Source: Pediococcus parvulus (GTDB lineage: Bacteria; Bacillota; Bacilli; Lactobacillales; Lactobacillaceae). Taken from it: a stretch of DNA of 50,046 bases. Each line of letters starts with the position of its first letter. Position 1 is the stretch's first letter. The position numbers and the translations under genes are program-made. A model generated the notes under the pieces. That model worked only from the letters and a program-made list of their open reading frames with translations. It was not told where the DNA came from and ran no database searches. Shown one piece after another: positions 8,592 to 16,357 of the stretch. The stretch is taken from contig NZ_BJWE01000010.1 of the NCBI RefSeq assembly GCF_007990205.1, positions 1-50,046 on the forward strand, read 5' to 3'.

Positions 8592-10220
8592 TTATTTTGT
8601 CAGATTCAAATTCTTGTAGTCAAAGTTAACACCGGCACTGTTATAAACAACACCCTTTAACTTAGAACTCCAAAGCTGTGATTGTGCTTGCTGGAAGACT
8701 GGTGCAATTCCTTGTTCGTTCATCAAGATCTTTTCTGCCTTAACCATGTCATCCCAACGCTTCTCAGGATTGGTAGAATCAGTAGTGTTTGAGGCCTTGA
8801 TCAACTTATCATATTGCGCGTTGCTGAAACCACCGTTGTTTTGAGCGTTTCCGGTAACAAACAACTGTAAGAAGGAAATTGGGTCAGAGAAATCAGCACC
8901 CCAAGCAGAAAGAACAACATCGAACTTACCATCTGATGAGTTTGTCAAACGGGTCTTAAATGGCACGTTTTGAAGACTAACTTTCACATTTGGTAGTTTT
9001 TCAATTTGTGACTGGAGGTATTCAGTGATTTGCTTAGTAGAAGCTGTATCATCACCAAGAAGTGTAAATGACAAACTTGACTTGCCTTCTTCTTTAAGTC
9101 CCTCAGCCATTAATTTCTTAGCTTCTGTCAGGTTTTGGTTAACTGCTGATTTGACTTCTGCTTCAGAAGCGAAATCTTCGCCAGTCTTAGGATTACTTGC
9201 TAAACCAGTTGAAACAAGACCTTTAGGATTACCAGAACCATCAGCTAAAACTTTGCTAGTCAACTGTTTACGGTTGATTGCCATGGAAATAGCTTTTCGG
9301 ATCTTAGCATTACGGAATACTTTTTCTTTCTTCATATTGTATTGAAGATAGAACATTGAGGATTGCTTACGCAAAACGTAATCTTTGTTGTTCTTGTATT
9401 GGGCAACTTGGTTACCAGTGATGTTTGCAACGTCAAGTTTTTTACTATTGTAAAGATTCAAACCAGTGCTGGCATCTTTTACAACTTGGTAATTGATGGT
9501 ATCCATCTTGACATCTTTTTTATCCCAGTAATTGTTGTTTTTAACAAGTTTCCAACTCAAGTTAGTTCCTGTCCAACCAGTTTGCTTGTATGGACCATCG
9601 TAGACGAGCTTATCAGATGATGTTCCGTACTTAGAACCATACTTTTCAACAACTTTTTGGTCCTGTGGATAGAATGTTGGGAAGCCCATCAACAACTTGA
9701 AGTAAGGGATTGGGCGATCTAAGCTAACAACCAACTTGTAGTTGCCATCTGCCTTAATGCCCAATGTCTTATAACTTGCTTTGCCAGCAGCAATCTTGTC
9801 GGCATTTTTGATTCCTGAGAATAAGTAAGCATATTCGGAAGCTGTCTTTGGATTGACTGTCCGTTGCCAAGCATAAACGAAATCTTTGGCAGTTACAGGA
9901 TCGCCATTACTCCACTTAGCGTCTTTACGAATTGTAAAGGTCCAAGTCTTGCCATCCTTTGATTCTTTCGTACCCGTAGCAAGTGCATTGTTGACTTTAC
10001 TTTTAACACCTAACCGGTAAAGTCCTTCTTGCGTATTTCCTAACTGAGTAAACCCAACAACATCTGTAACCTTCGACTGATCCATAGTAGCAATTTCAGC
10101 ACTTTCTTCAAAGTTGACTGATTCTTTTGACGAACTACTATTCTTGGATCCACACGCAGCTAGTACGAATGTTGAAGCTAGCGCGACCGCCCCAACCTTC
10201 ACAGCTGATCTGACATTCAT
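8592..10220 (-). CDS. oligopeptide-binding lipoprotein OppA (copy 1)
   Basis: Extracellular peptide-binding lipoprotein (SBP family 5) that captures peptides and hands them to OppBC. The 542 residues begin with a lipoprotein signal whose lipobox LAAC places the lipidated cysteine at residue 23, followed by a Ser-rich linker. The SBP_bac_5 fold is evident from WSNGDPVTAKDFVYAWQR, TASEYAYLFSGI and the closing AGVNFDYKNLNLTK. It is the copy directly upstream of oppB, so it is the cognate receptor. Two paralogs of almost the same length (543 and 542 residues) lie immediately upstream, which points to tandem duplication followed by divergence. Confidence 0.93.
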   Translation of the reverse strand: MNVRSAVKVGAVALASTFVLAACGSKNSSSSKESVNFEESAEIATMDQSKVTDVVGFTQLGNTQEGLYRLGVKSKVNNALATGTKESKDGKTWTFTIRKDAKWSNGDPVTAKDFVYAWQRTVNPKTASEYAYLFSGIKNADKIAAGKASYKTLGIKADGNYKLVVSLDRPIPYFKLLMGFPTFYPQDQKVVEKYGSKYGTSSDKLVYDGPYKQTGWTGTNLSWKLVKNNNYWDKKDVKMDTINYQVVKDASTGLNLYNSKKLDVANITGNQVAQYKNNKDYVLRKQSSMFYLQYNMKKEKVFRNAKIRKAISMAINRKQLTSKVLADGSGNPKGLVSTGLASNPKTGEDFASEAEVKSAVNQNLTEAKKLMAEGLKEEGKSSLSFTLLGDDTASTKQITEYLQSQIEKLPNVKVSLQNVPFKTRLTNSSDGKFDVVLSAWGADFSDPISFLQLFVTGNAQNNGGFSNAQYDKLIKASNTTDSTNPEKRWDDMVKAEKILMNEQGIAPVFQQAQSQLWSSKLKGVVYNSAGVNFDYKNLNLTK

Positions 10221-10277
10221 AATTTTTCCAACCCCTTTGTGAAATCTTAACTGACTTCATTGTATGTACTTTCTTAA

Positions 10278-10320
10278 CAAAAGTTGTTCTCATTATATAT
10301 TAGAAGAAGATTAAATTCAA
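10278..10320 (-). promoter_or_regulatory. oppA1 promoter with shared downstream box
   Basis: On the minus strand TTGAAT (10320-10315) and TATAAT (10297-10292) are separated by exactly 17 bases. The bases from the -10 to about +12 (AATGAGAACAACTTTTG) closely match the oppA2 promoter and partly match oppA3. Confidence 0.75.
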
Positions 10321-10515
10321 TTGCTTGTTCTAATTATATTAAGAATAACGGACCTTTTTGCCAATAATTGTCCATCATGAAAGCTTGTTATCTTTGAATG
10401 TATGCGCTTTTTGTTACATTTTTAAAATTGCTCATTTTCACCTCATGGAATTTCTTATAAAGTTGAAACTTTCGGCAATTTTACCCACACAATTCTTAGA
10501 GAGATCACATCTAGG

Positions 10516-10556
10516 AAAAATTAAGGAGAAGAGCGACTAAAAGCACGCCCTTCCCC
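10516..10556 (-). terminator. oppA2 terminator
   Basis: The hairpin has arms GGGGAAGGGCG and CGCTCTTCTCC (two G-U pairs) on the minus strand. It is followed by a T-rich run and ends the oppA2 transcript 31 bases past the stop, so oppA2 is probably monocistronic. Confidence 0.75.
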
Positions 10557-10586
10557 TCAGTTTTTTAATTAAGTTGTTAATTTGAA

Positions 10587-12218
10587 CTATTTTGTAAGAT
10601 TAAGACCCGAGTAATCGAAGTTAATACCAGCACTATTGTAAACTTCACCCTTCAACTTCGTGTTCCACAATTGTGAAGCAGCCTGTTGATAAATTGGTAC
10701 GATACCTTGTTCTTGCATCAAGATCTTTTCAGCTTTAACCATATCGTCCCAACGCTTTTCTTCGTTGTTGGCATCAGTTGTGCTTGAAGCCTTGATCAAC
10801 TTATCGTATTCCTTGTTACTCCAACTTCCGTTATTGTTTGAATTTCCAGTAACAAAGAGTTGCAAGAAGGAAATTGGATCAGCGAAGTCAGCACCCCAAC
10901 CAGTAACTACAGCATCGAATTTACCATTTGTCGAGTTTGTCAAACGAGTCTTGAATGGAATGTTTTGAACAGTAACTTTGACGTTGCTACCCAATTTTTC
11001 GATTTGTGATTGTAAGAATTCGTTGGTTGCTTTCCCAGCAGGTGTATCATCAGCCATTAAAGTAAACTTAAGGCTAGACATCCCTTCTTCTTTCAAACCT
11101 TCCTTTAATAACTTCTTAGCTTGAGTGAGGTTTTGGGTAACAGCCGATTTAACTTGTGCTTCTTTAGCAAAATCTTGGCCTGTCTTAGGGTTCTCAGCTA
11201 ATCCAGCTGAAACGTAACCCAAAGGATTTTGTGACCCATCAGCAAGTACTTTAGATGTTAACTGATTACGGTCAATTGACATTGAAACAGCTTGACGAAT
11301 CTTCTTGTTCTTAAAGTAGCTCCGTTTTTCATTCAATTGTAGGTAGAATGTTGAAGCTTCTTTACGTAACTTGTAAGCCTTGTTGTTCTTGTATTGGGCA
11401 ACTTGGCTACCAGTAATCGTTGTCACGTCAAGTTTCTTACTATTATATAAGTTCAAAGCAGTTGATGAATCTTTAACTACTTGATAATTAATAGTGTCCA
11501 TCTTGATGTGCTTCTTGTTCCAGTACTGAGGGTTTTTCACTAACTTCCATTTCAAGTTAGTTCCGGTCCAACCAACAGACTTGTATGGTCCGTTATAAAC
11601 CAGCTTGTTTGAAGCTGTCCCGTATTTTGAACCATATTTTTCAACAGCTTTTTGGTTTTGTGGGAAGAAGAGTGCAAATCCCATCAATAACTTAAAGTAA
11701 GGTACTGGACGATCAAGGGTAACCGTTAATTTGTAATCGCCATCGGCTTTGATCCCCAATGTCTTGTAATTAGCTTTACCTGCTGCAATCTTGTCAGCAT
11801 TCTTGATGCCAGAGAACAAATAAGCATACTCGGAAGCAGTCTTAGGATTTACAGTACGTTGCCAAGAATAAACGAAATCTTTAGCGGTAACTTTATCCCC
11901 ATTACTCCATTTAGCATTCTTGCGTAATGTAAATGTGTAAGTCTTTTTATCTTTGGAAACAACTGTCTTTGTTGCTAATGCATTATGAACGGAACTGTTT
12001 TTACCTAAACGATAAAGTCCTTCTTCAGTATTGGCTAACTGAGTTAAACCAATTGTGTCGGTTACTTTAGAGGTATCCATAGTAGGGATTTCAGATGCCA
12101 CCATAAAGTTTACAGATTGTTTCTTTGCACTATCACTTGTTTTAGATCCACAAGCGGCTAATACAAAAGTTGAAGCTAACGCAACCGCGCCAAGCTTAAC
12201 TGCGGATTTGATTTGCAT
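10587..12218 (-). CDS. oligopeptide-binding lipoprotein OppA-like (copy 2)
   Basis: Paralog of the adjacent oppA, 543 residues. It has the same signal sequence pattern (VKLGAVALASTFVLAACGS, lipid cysteine 23) and the same SBP_bac_5 landmarks (WSNGDKVTAKDFVYSWQR, SEYAYLFSGIKNADKI). It is more like copy 3 than copy 1: both share EASTFYLQLN, SLKFTLMADDT and IEKLGSNVKVTVQNIPFKTR. It has its own promoter and terminator and no transporter genes of its own, so it probably loads the OppBCDF encoded just downstream. Substitutions between copies probably tune peptide preference, although the preference itself cannot be read from sequence. Confidence 0.92.
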   Translation of the reverse strand: MQIKSAVKLGAVALASTFVLAACGSKTSDSAKKQSVNFMVASEIPTMDTSKVTDTIGLTQLANTEEGLYRLGKNSSVHNALATKTVVSKDKKTYTFTLRKNAKWSNGDKVTAKDFVYSWQRTVNPKTASEYAYLFSGIKNADKIAAGKANYKTLGIKADGDYKLTVTLDRPVPYFKLLMGFALFFPQNQKAVEKYGSKYGTASNKLVYNGPYKSVGWTGTNLKWKLVKNPQYWNKKHIKMDTINYQVVKDSSTALNLYNSKKLDVTTITGSQVAQYKNNKAYKLRKEASTFYLQLNEKRSYFKNKKIRQAVSMSIDRNQLTSKVLADGSQNPLGYVSAGLAENPKTGQDFAKEAQVKSAVTQNLTQAKKLLKEGLKEEGMSSLKFTLMADDTPAGKATNEFLQSQIEKLGSNVKVTVQNIPFKTRLTNSTNGKFDAVVTGWGADFADPISFLQLFVTGNSNNNGSWSNKEYDKLIKASSTTDANNEEKRWDDMVKAEKILMQEQGIVPIYQQAASQLWNTKLKGEVYNSAGINFDYSGLNLTK

Positions 12219-12272
12219 ACACTAACACTCCTTTTCTAATTAACTACTTAACATCATTTTTACTTTCGTTTT

Positions 12273-12315
12273 CAAAAGTTGTTATCATTGTACATTAAAA
12301 TAAGATTAAATACAA
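12273..12315 (-). promoter_or_regulatory. oppA2 promoter with shared downstream box
   Basis: On the minus strand TTGTAT (12315-12310) and TACAAT (12292-12287) are 17 bases apart. The following AATGATAACAACTTTTG differs from the oppA1 box at one base over 17. Confidence 0.75.
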
Positions 12316-12597
12316 CTAAGAATTTATAATTTTATTTAATTGATTTTTAATTCACAAATAATAGCAACTATTACTGTTCCTGGACCTACTCTACGTCACA
12401 CTCAATTGCTAATAAAGCGGTTCATATTTTCTTATAAAATTTTTTTCTAGTTGATTAATATCTTATTTTTCTAGTTAAACAGTTTCATAAGTTCAACCGG
12501 GTTAGGCAATTCACTCATCTTTGTTTAATCTATATAATACTAATTTACCGGTTATATTTTCGAAAAATCAAAGTTGAAAATTAACAAGATTTTCCAC

Positions 12598-12638
12598 TAA
12601 AAAAGGTTATCAAAACCTTTTGCAGTTTCAATAACCTT
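12598..12638 (-). terminator. oppA3 terminator
   Basis: AAGGTTAT (12638-12631) pairs with ATAACCTT (12610-12603), with additional inner pairing between AAAAGG and CCTTTT types. A T-run follows on the minus strand. It isolates oppA3 from oppA2. Confidence 0.75.
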
Positions 12639-12659
12639 AAAAATTATTTTTTTATTAAC

Positions 12660-14288
12660 CTATTTTACATAAAGTTTTGAATAGTTAAAGTTATTACCAG
12701 CAGTGTTGTAAATTACACCCTTAACTTTGCTGCTCCACAATTGTGACGTTGCTTGTTGATAAATTGGGACAATTGCTTGATCGTTCATCAAGATCTTTTC
12801 AGCTTTAACCATATCACTCCAACGTTTTGTAGGATTTGTGGCATCAGTGGTGTTAGAAGCCTTGATCAACTTGTCGTACTCTTTATTGCTCCAGTCGCCG
12901 TTGTTTTGAGCGTTGCCTGTTACAAATAATTGTAAGAATGAAATTGGATCAGAGAAATCAGCGCCCCAACCAGTAACAACGGCATCAAACTTACCATTGC
13001 TAGAATCTGTTAAACGAGTCTTAAATGGAATGTTTTGAACGGTAACCTTAACATTGCTACCCAATTTTTCGATTTGTGATTGTAAAAATTCATTGGTTGT
13101 CTTACCAGCAGCTGTATCATCAGCCATCAAAGTAAACTTAAGACTAGACATACCCTCTTCTTTCAAGCCTTCCTTTAATAACTTCTTAGCTTCAGTCAAG
13201 TTCTGCGTAACCGCTGATTTAACTTCGGCCTCTTTGGCAAAGTCTTGACCAGTCTTAGGATTCTTAGCTAAATCAGTTGAAACATAACCTAAAGGATTTT
13301 GCGAACCATCTGCCAAAACTTTAGATGTTAACTGATTACGATCAATTGACATTGAAACAGCCTGGCGAATCTTTTTGTTCTTAAAGAACTTGTCTTTCTT
13401 TTGGTTCAACTGGAGATAGAATGTGGAAGCTTCCTTACGAAGAACGTAATTCTTGTTGTTCTTATACTGAGCAACTTGGCTACCAGTGATAGTTGTCACA
13501 TCAAGTTTCTTACTATTGTAAAGGTTTAATGCAGTGGAGGAATCCTTCACAACTTGATAATTGATGGTGTCCATCTTAACGTTCTTCTTATTCCAGTACT
13601 GCGGGTTTTTAACAAGTTTCCATTTCAAGTTTGTTCCAGTCCAACCAACTTGTTTGTATGGACCATCATAAACTAACTTGTTAGAAGCAGTTCCGTATTT
13701 AGAACCGTACTTTTCAACAACTTTTTGATCTTGTGGGAAGAAAATACAAAAGCCCATTAATAACTTAAAGTATGGAATTGGTCGATCCAAAGTAACCGTC
13801 AACTTGTACTTACCATCAGCTTTAATTCCTAAGGTCTTGTAATTAGCCTTTCCTGCTGAAATCTTATCAGCATTCTTAATTCCTGAGAACAAGTATGCAT
13901 ATTCAGAAGCAGTCTTTGGATTAACTGTTCGCTGCCATGAATAAACAAAATCTTGAGCGGTAACTTTGTCGCCATTACTCCACTTTGCATTTTTACGAAG
14001 TGTAAATGTCCAAGTTTTACCGTCTTTAGATTCTTTCGTGCTCGTTGCTAAAGCATTATGTACAGAACTGTTTTTACCCAGACGATAAATTCCCTCTTCA
14101 GAGTTGGACAATTGTGTCATCCCAACAACATCAGTAACTTTCGATGTATCCATAGTTGGAATTTCAGATGATTCCATAAAGTTTACTGTTGATTTCTTGG
14201 CACTACTTGTTTTAGATCCACAGGCAGCTAATACAAAAGTCGAAGCTAACGCAACTGCTCCTAGCTTAACAGCCGATTTTACTTTCAT
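12660..14288 (-). CDS. oligopeptide-binding lipoprotein OppA-like (copy 3)
   Basis: Third tandem copy, 542 residues, with lipobox cysteine at residue 23 and the full SBP_bac_5 pattern. It is the first of the oppA array in the direction of transcription, with its own promoter and terminator. The extreme C-terminus differs from copies 1 and 2 (NNFNYSKLYVK instead of a form ending NLNLTK), while the body stays close to copy 2. It probably serves as an alternative receptor for the shared OppBCDF. It is divergent from hflX, with 291 bases of intergenic DNA holding both promoters. Confidence 0.92.
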   Translation of the reverse strand: MKVKSAVKLGAVALASTFVLAACGSKTSSAKKSTVNFMESSEIPTMDTSKVTDVVGMTQLSNSEEGIYRLGKNSSVHNALATSTKESKDGKTWTFTLRKNAKWSNGDKVTAQDFVYSWQRTVNPKTASEYAYLFSGIKNADKISAGKANYKTLGIKADGKYKLTVTLDRPIPYFKLLMGFCIFFPQDQKVVEKYGSKYGTASNKLVYDGPYKQVGWTGTNLKWKLVKNPQYWNKKNVKMDTINYQVVKDSSTALNLYNSKKLDVTTITGSQVAQYKNNKNYVLRKEASTFYLQLNQKKDKFFKNKKIRQAVSMSIDRNQLTSKVLADGSQNPLGYVSTDLAKNPKTGQDFAKEAEVKSAVTQNLTEAKKLLKEGLKEEGMSSLKFTLMADDTAAGKTTNEFLQSQIEKLGSNVKVTVQNIPFKTRLTDSSNGKFDAVVTGWGADFSDPISFLQLFVTGNAQNNGDWSNKEYDKLIKASNTTDATNPTKRWSDMVKAEKILMNDQAIVPIYQQATSQLWSSKVKGVIYNTAGNNFNYSKLYVK

Positions 14289-14328
14289 AACCTATTACCC
14301 TTTTTATTTATATATATGTACTTCTTCT

Positions 14329-14371
14329 CAAAAGCCGACCTCGTTATAGGTTAAACGAATATTAAATACAA
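14329..14371 (-). promoter_or_regulatory. oppA3 promoter with diverged shared box
   Basis: TTGTAT (14371-14366) and TATAAC (14348-14343) are 17 bases apart on the minus strand. The spacer starts TTAAT as in the other two copies. The downstream box keeps the CTTTTG end but differs in the middle (GAGGTCGG). Confidence 0.65.
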
Positions 14372-14540
14372 TAGAATTTACTAATTTATTTTTAATAATA
14401 TTAACGTGTCTCTATTTTTTCTCGTCAAATTGCTGGCAACCCAGTTTTCGTAAAAAAGGGCTCTCTCATTCTTTACACATTATAGAGAAACTTATTAACG
14501 GGTAGAATAGGACGTATTCCCTTATAAACCCCGGCAGCTA

Positions 14541-14549
14541 TGCTATACT
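14541..14549 (+). promoter_or_regulatory. hflX extended -10 promoter element
   Basis: TGCTATACT is a TGN-extended -10 with no convincing -35. It lies about 30 bases before the hflX start. The same nonamer occurs before the VOC gene, and TGCTATAAT occurs before the thioredoxin gene. Confidence 0.55.
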
Positions 14550-14579
14550 TGGGGTATTAAAGAATTTGAGGTGTTAGTT

Positions 14580-15857
14580 ATGACCGAAAAAGTTATTATC
14601 GCCAGCCTAGAGCTGCCTAATCAAGACTTGGATTATGCCATGCAGGAATTAGCAGCTTTGGTTGAAGCAAACAATATGGAAGCAACCGAAAAAGTCATTC
14701 AAAAATTAGACCGTCCCAATCCAGCTACCTATTTTGGTAGTGGGAAAGTCGTTGAACTTCATGAATTAGGTACCAGCATTGATGTACAAACATTGGTCGT
14801 AAATGCGGAACTTTCTCCCAGCCAAATTCGTAATTTGGAACAAGAATCTAAGCTTTCTGTAATTGACCGTACTGGTTTAATTTTGGAAATCTTCGCTAAC
14901 CGTGCAAAATCACGCGAAGCAAAACTCCAAGTAGAAATTGCCAAACTCAATTATCAGATGCCAAGATTACGAACTAGTTCGTCACAAAGGCTTGATCAAC
15001 AATCAGCGGGTGATGCTGGTGGCGGTTATACCAACCGTGGTGCTGGTGAAACAAAACTCGAAATGAACCGGCGAACCATTCAGCAACGGATTAACAATTT
15101 AAATCACGAGTTGAAAGAAATGACAACTTCGTCCGCTGTTCAACGGCAAAAACGAGATCAAACTGGTTTACCCAGCGTCGCTTTAGTTGGTTACACAAAT
15201 GCTGGTAAGTCCACCACCATGAATGGGTTAGTTCGGATGTATGGTGAAAGTGATGAGAAACAAGTTTTCGAAAAGAATATGCTCTTTGCAACTTTGGATA
15301 CAAGTGTCCGAAAACTTACTTTTCCAGATCAAAAACAACTTTTACTTAGTGACACAGTTGGATTTGTGAGTCATCTTCCTCATCAATTGATTAAAGCATT
15401 CCGTTCCACTTTGGCAGAAGCAGCTCAAGCAGATCTTTTGGTCCAAGTGGTTGACGTTTCTGATCCCCATTTCAGAGAGATGATTCAGACCACGAACGAT
15501 ACTTTGCAAGAAATTGGTGTGACAAAGGCACCAATGATTGTGGCATTCAACAAAGCCGACATGGCGGGCGTAGATTTTCCAACCCTAGAAGGTAATGAAG
15601 AAATTACTTATTCTGCAAAGGATAAACGATCGCTAGTGATGTTAACCAACATGATTAAACAAAAAGTCTTTACTGGTTATCGTGAAGCCACCTTTCTAAT
15701 TCCATTTGATAAAGGACAAGTTGTGGATTATCTTAATCAGCACACTAACGTTTTAAAAACAGACTACAAGGCTGAGGGGACCGAAATTACTGCGGAGTTA
15801 AGCAGTGAGGATTACCAACGGTTCCATGATTATTTGGTGGCCGAAGTCGAAGAATAA
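14580..15857 (+). CDS. hflX: ribosome-associated GTPase HflX
   Basis: Ribosome-splitting GTPase that rescues stalled or stress-inactivated ribosomes. The ATG at 14580 follows TTGAGG with 8-base spacing; the GTG at 14571 lies inside that site and is less likely. The product is 425 residues. An N-terminal HflX domain contains LDRPNPATYFGSGKV. The linker GAGETKLEMNRRTIQQRI forms the coiled region. The G domain carries GYTNAGKST at about 204-212, a DTVGF switch and the NKAD specificity motif. It splits the oppA cluster, transcribed opposite to both sides, and ends in its own terminator. Confidence 0.95.
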   Translation: MTEKVIIASLELPNQDLDYAMQELAALVEANNMEATEKVIQKLDRPNPATYFGSGKVVELHELGTSIDVQTLVVNAELSPSQIRNLEQESKLSVIDRTGLILEIFANRAKSREAKLQVEIAKLNYQMPRLRTSSSQRLDQQSAGDAGGGYTNRGAGETKLEMNRRTIQQRINNLNHELKEMTTSSAVQRQKRDQTGLPSVALVGYTNAGKSTTMNGLVRMYGESDEKQVFEKNMLFATLDTSVRKLTFPDQKQLLLSDTVGFVSHLPHQLIKAFRSTLAEAAQADLLVQVVDVSDPHFREMIQTTNDTLQEIGVTKAPMIVAFNKADMAGVDFPTLEGNEEITYSAKDKRSLVMLTNMIKQKVFTGYREATFLIPFDKGQVVDYLNQHTNVLKTDYKAEGTEITAELSSEDYQRFHDYLVAEVEE

Positions 15858-15865
15858 GTTCTAAT

Positions 15866-15901
15866 ACAACTACTGCAGAAAACTGTGGTAGTTGTTTTTT
15901 T
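15866..15901 (+). terminator. hflX terminator
   Basis: ACAACTAC…GGTAGTTGT with an inner CAG/CTG pairing around AAAA, followed by seven T. Confidence 0.85.
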
Positions 15902-15949
15902 GAACAAGTAACTAAAGTTTGAATGTATCAAAATCACTTCAATAACTAG

Positions 15950-16283
15950 TATTAAACGACTTGGTTCAAAAGCAGTAGTTTAATTGCCGTCCTGCGGCTC
16001 ACTTGGTCTGGAACGGGGTGCGAGTTCTTGCGGCTGATTTTTGCCACAAGAATCGACATCGTATGAAACATTGAAGTTTTCGGCACGAAAACTAACCCTT
16101 ATGTGTAATAGTGGGCACGATTTGAAGCCAAGAGGAACACTTGTCTTTAAACTCGGCCTTATCCTAAGTAATGAATTACTAAGGATAATTTCCCCCTTGA
16201 GACCAATCACCTCCGGATTAAAAACGTTTGCTGCTTTAATAATGCGCAGCAACAAGATAAGTTTTTGTGGTTTCAACCTTTAG
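15950..16283. repeat. structured dispersed repeat containing 36-bp repeat copy 2
   Basis: This 330-base stretch without a supported gene is dense in inverted repeats. TTCTTG-C-GGC pairs with GCC-A-CAAGAA (about 16024-16052). A perfect 8-bp hairpin AGTTTTCG/CGAAAACT lies at 16075-16093. A near-perfect palindrome occupies 16159-16188. TTGCTGC/GCAGCAA lies at 16228-16252. The right end (16248-16283) repeats bases 43-78. Both strands carry overlapping open frames (16041-16283 plus, 15980-16276 minus) without ribosome sites, which is typical of spurious calls in repeats. I recall similar sequence as an interspersed repeat in related lactobacilli, but this is unverified. Confidence 0.6.
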
Positions 16284-16289
16284 ACAAAT

Positions 16290-16356
16290 AAAAATCGTTA
16301 ACTTTGAATTTGGTAAAAATACCGCGAATACCAAACTAAATAGCTAACGATTTTTT
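16290..16356 (-). terminator. terminator after the oppA-like pseudogene
   Basis: The outer stem is AAAATCGTTA/TAACGATTTT and the inner stem is TTTGGTA/TACCAAA. T-runs lie on both sides, and the hairpin starts right at the pseudogene stop. Confidence 0.75.
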
Positions 16357-16357
16357 A

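Larger units (their letters stand above)
10221..10586. other. intergenic region oppA1-oppA2
   Basis: These 366 bases hold the oppA1 promoter (10278-10320) at the left and the oppA2 terminator (10516-10556) at the right. I see no supported gene between them. A 60-residue plus-strand frame at 10358-10540 runs into the terminator and lacks a convincing ribosome site. Confidence 0.6.
12219..12659. other. intergenic region oppA2-oppA3
   Basis: These 441 AT-rich bases hold the oppA2 promoter (12273-12315) and the oppA3 terminator (12598-12638). The middle (about 12320-12590) shows no ORF with a ribosome site and no strong inverted repeat. A TATAATAC at about 12533 on the plus strand has no clear partner. 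Confidence 0.5.

Noticed and set aside
9025-9345. 106-residue plus-strand frame antisense to oppA1, and similar frames over the other oppA copies
   Set aside because: Recurrent shadow frames from the biased codon use of oppA; no ribosome sites.
15980-16283. Overlapping 98- and 80-residue frames on both strands
   Set aside because: No ribosome sites, dense inverted repeats and a duplicated end favour a non-coding repeat.
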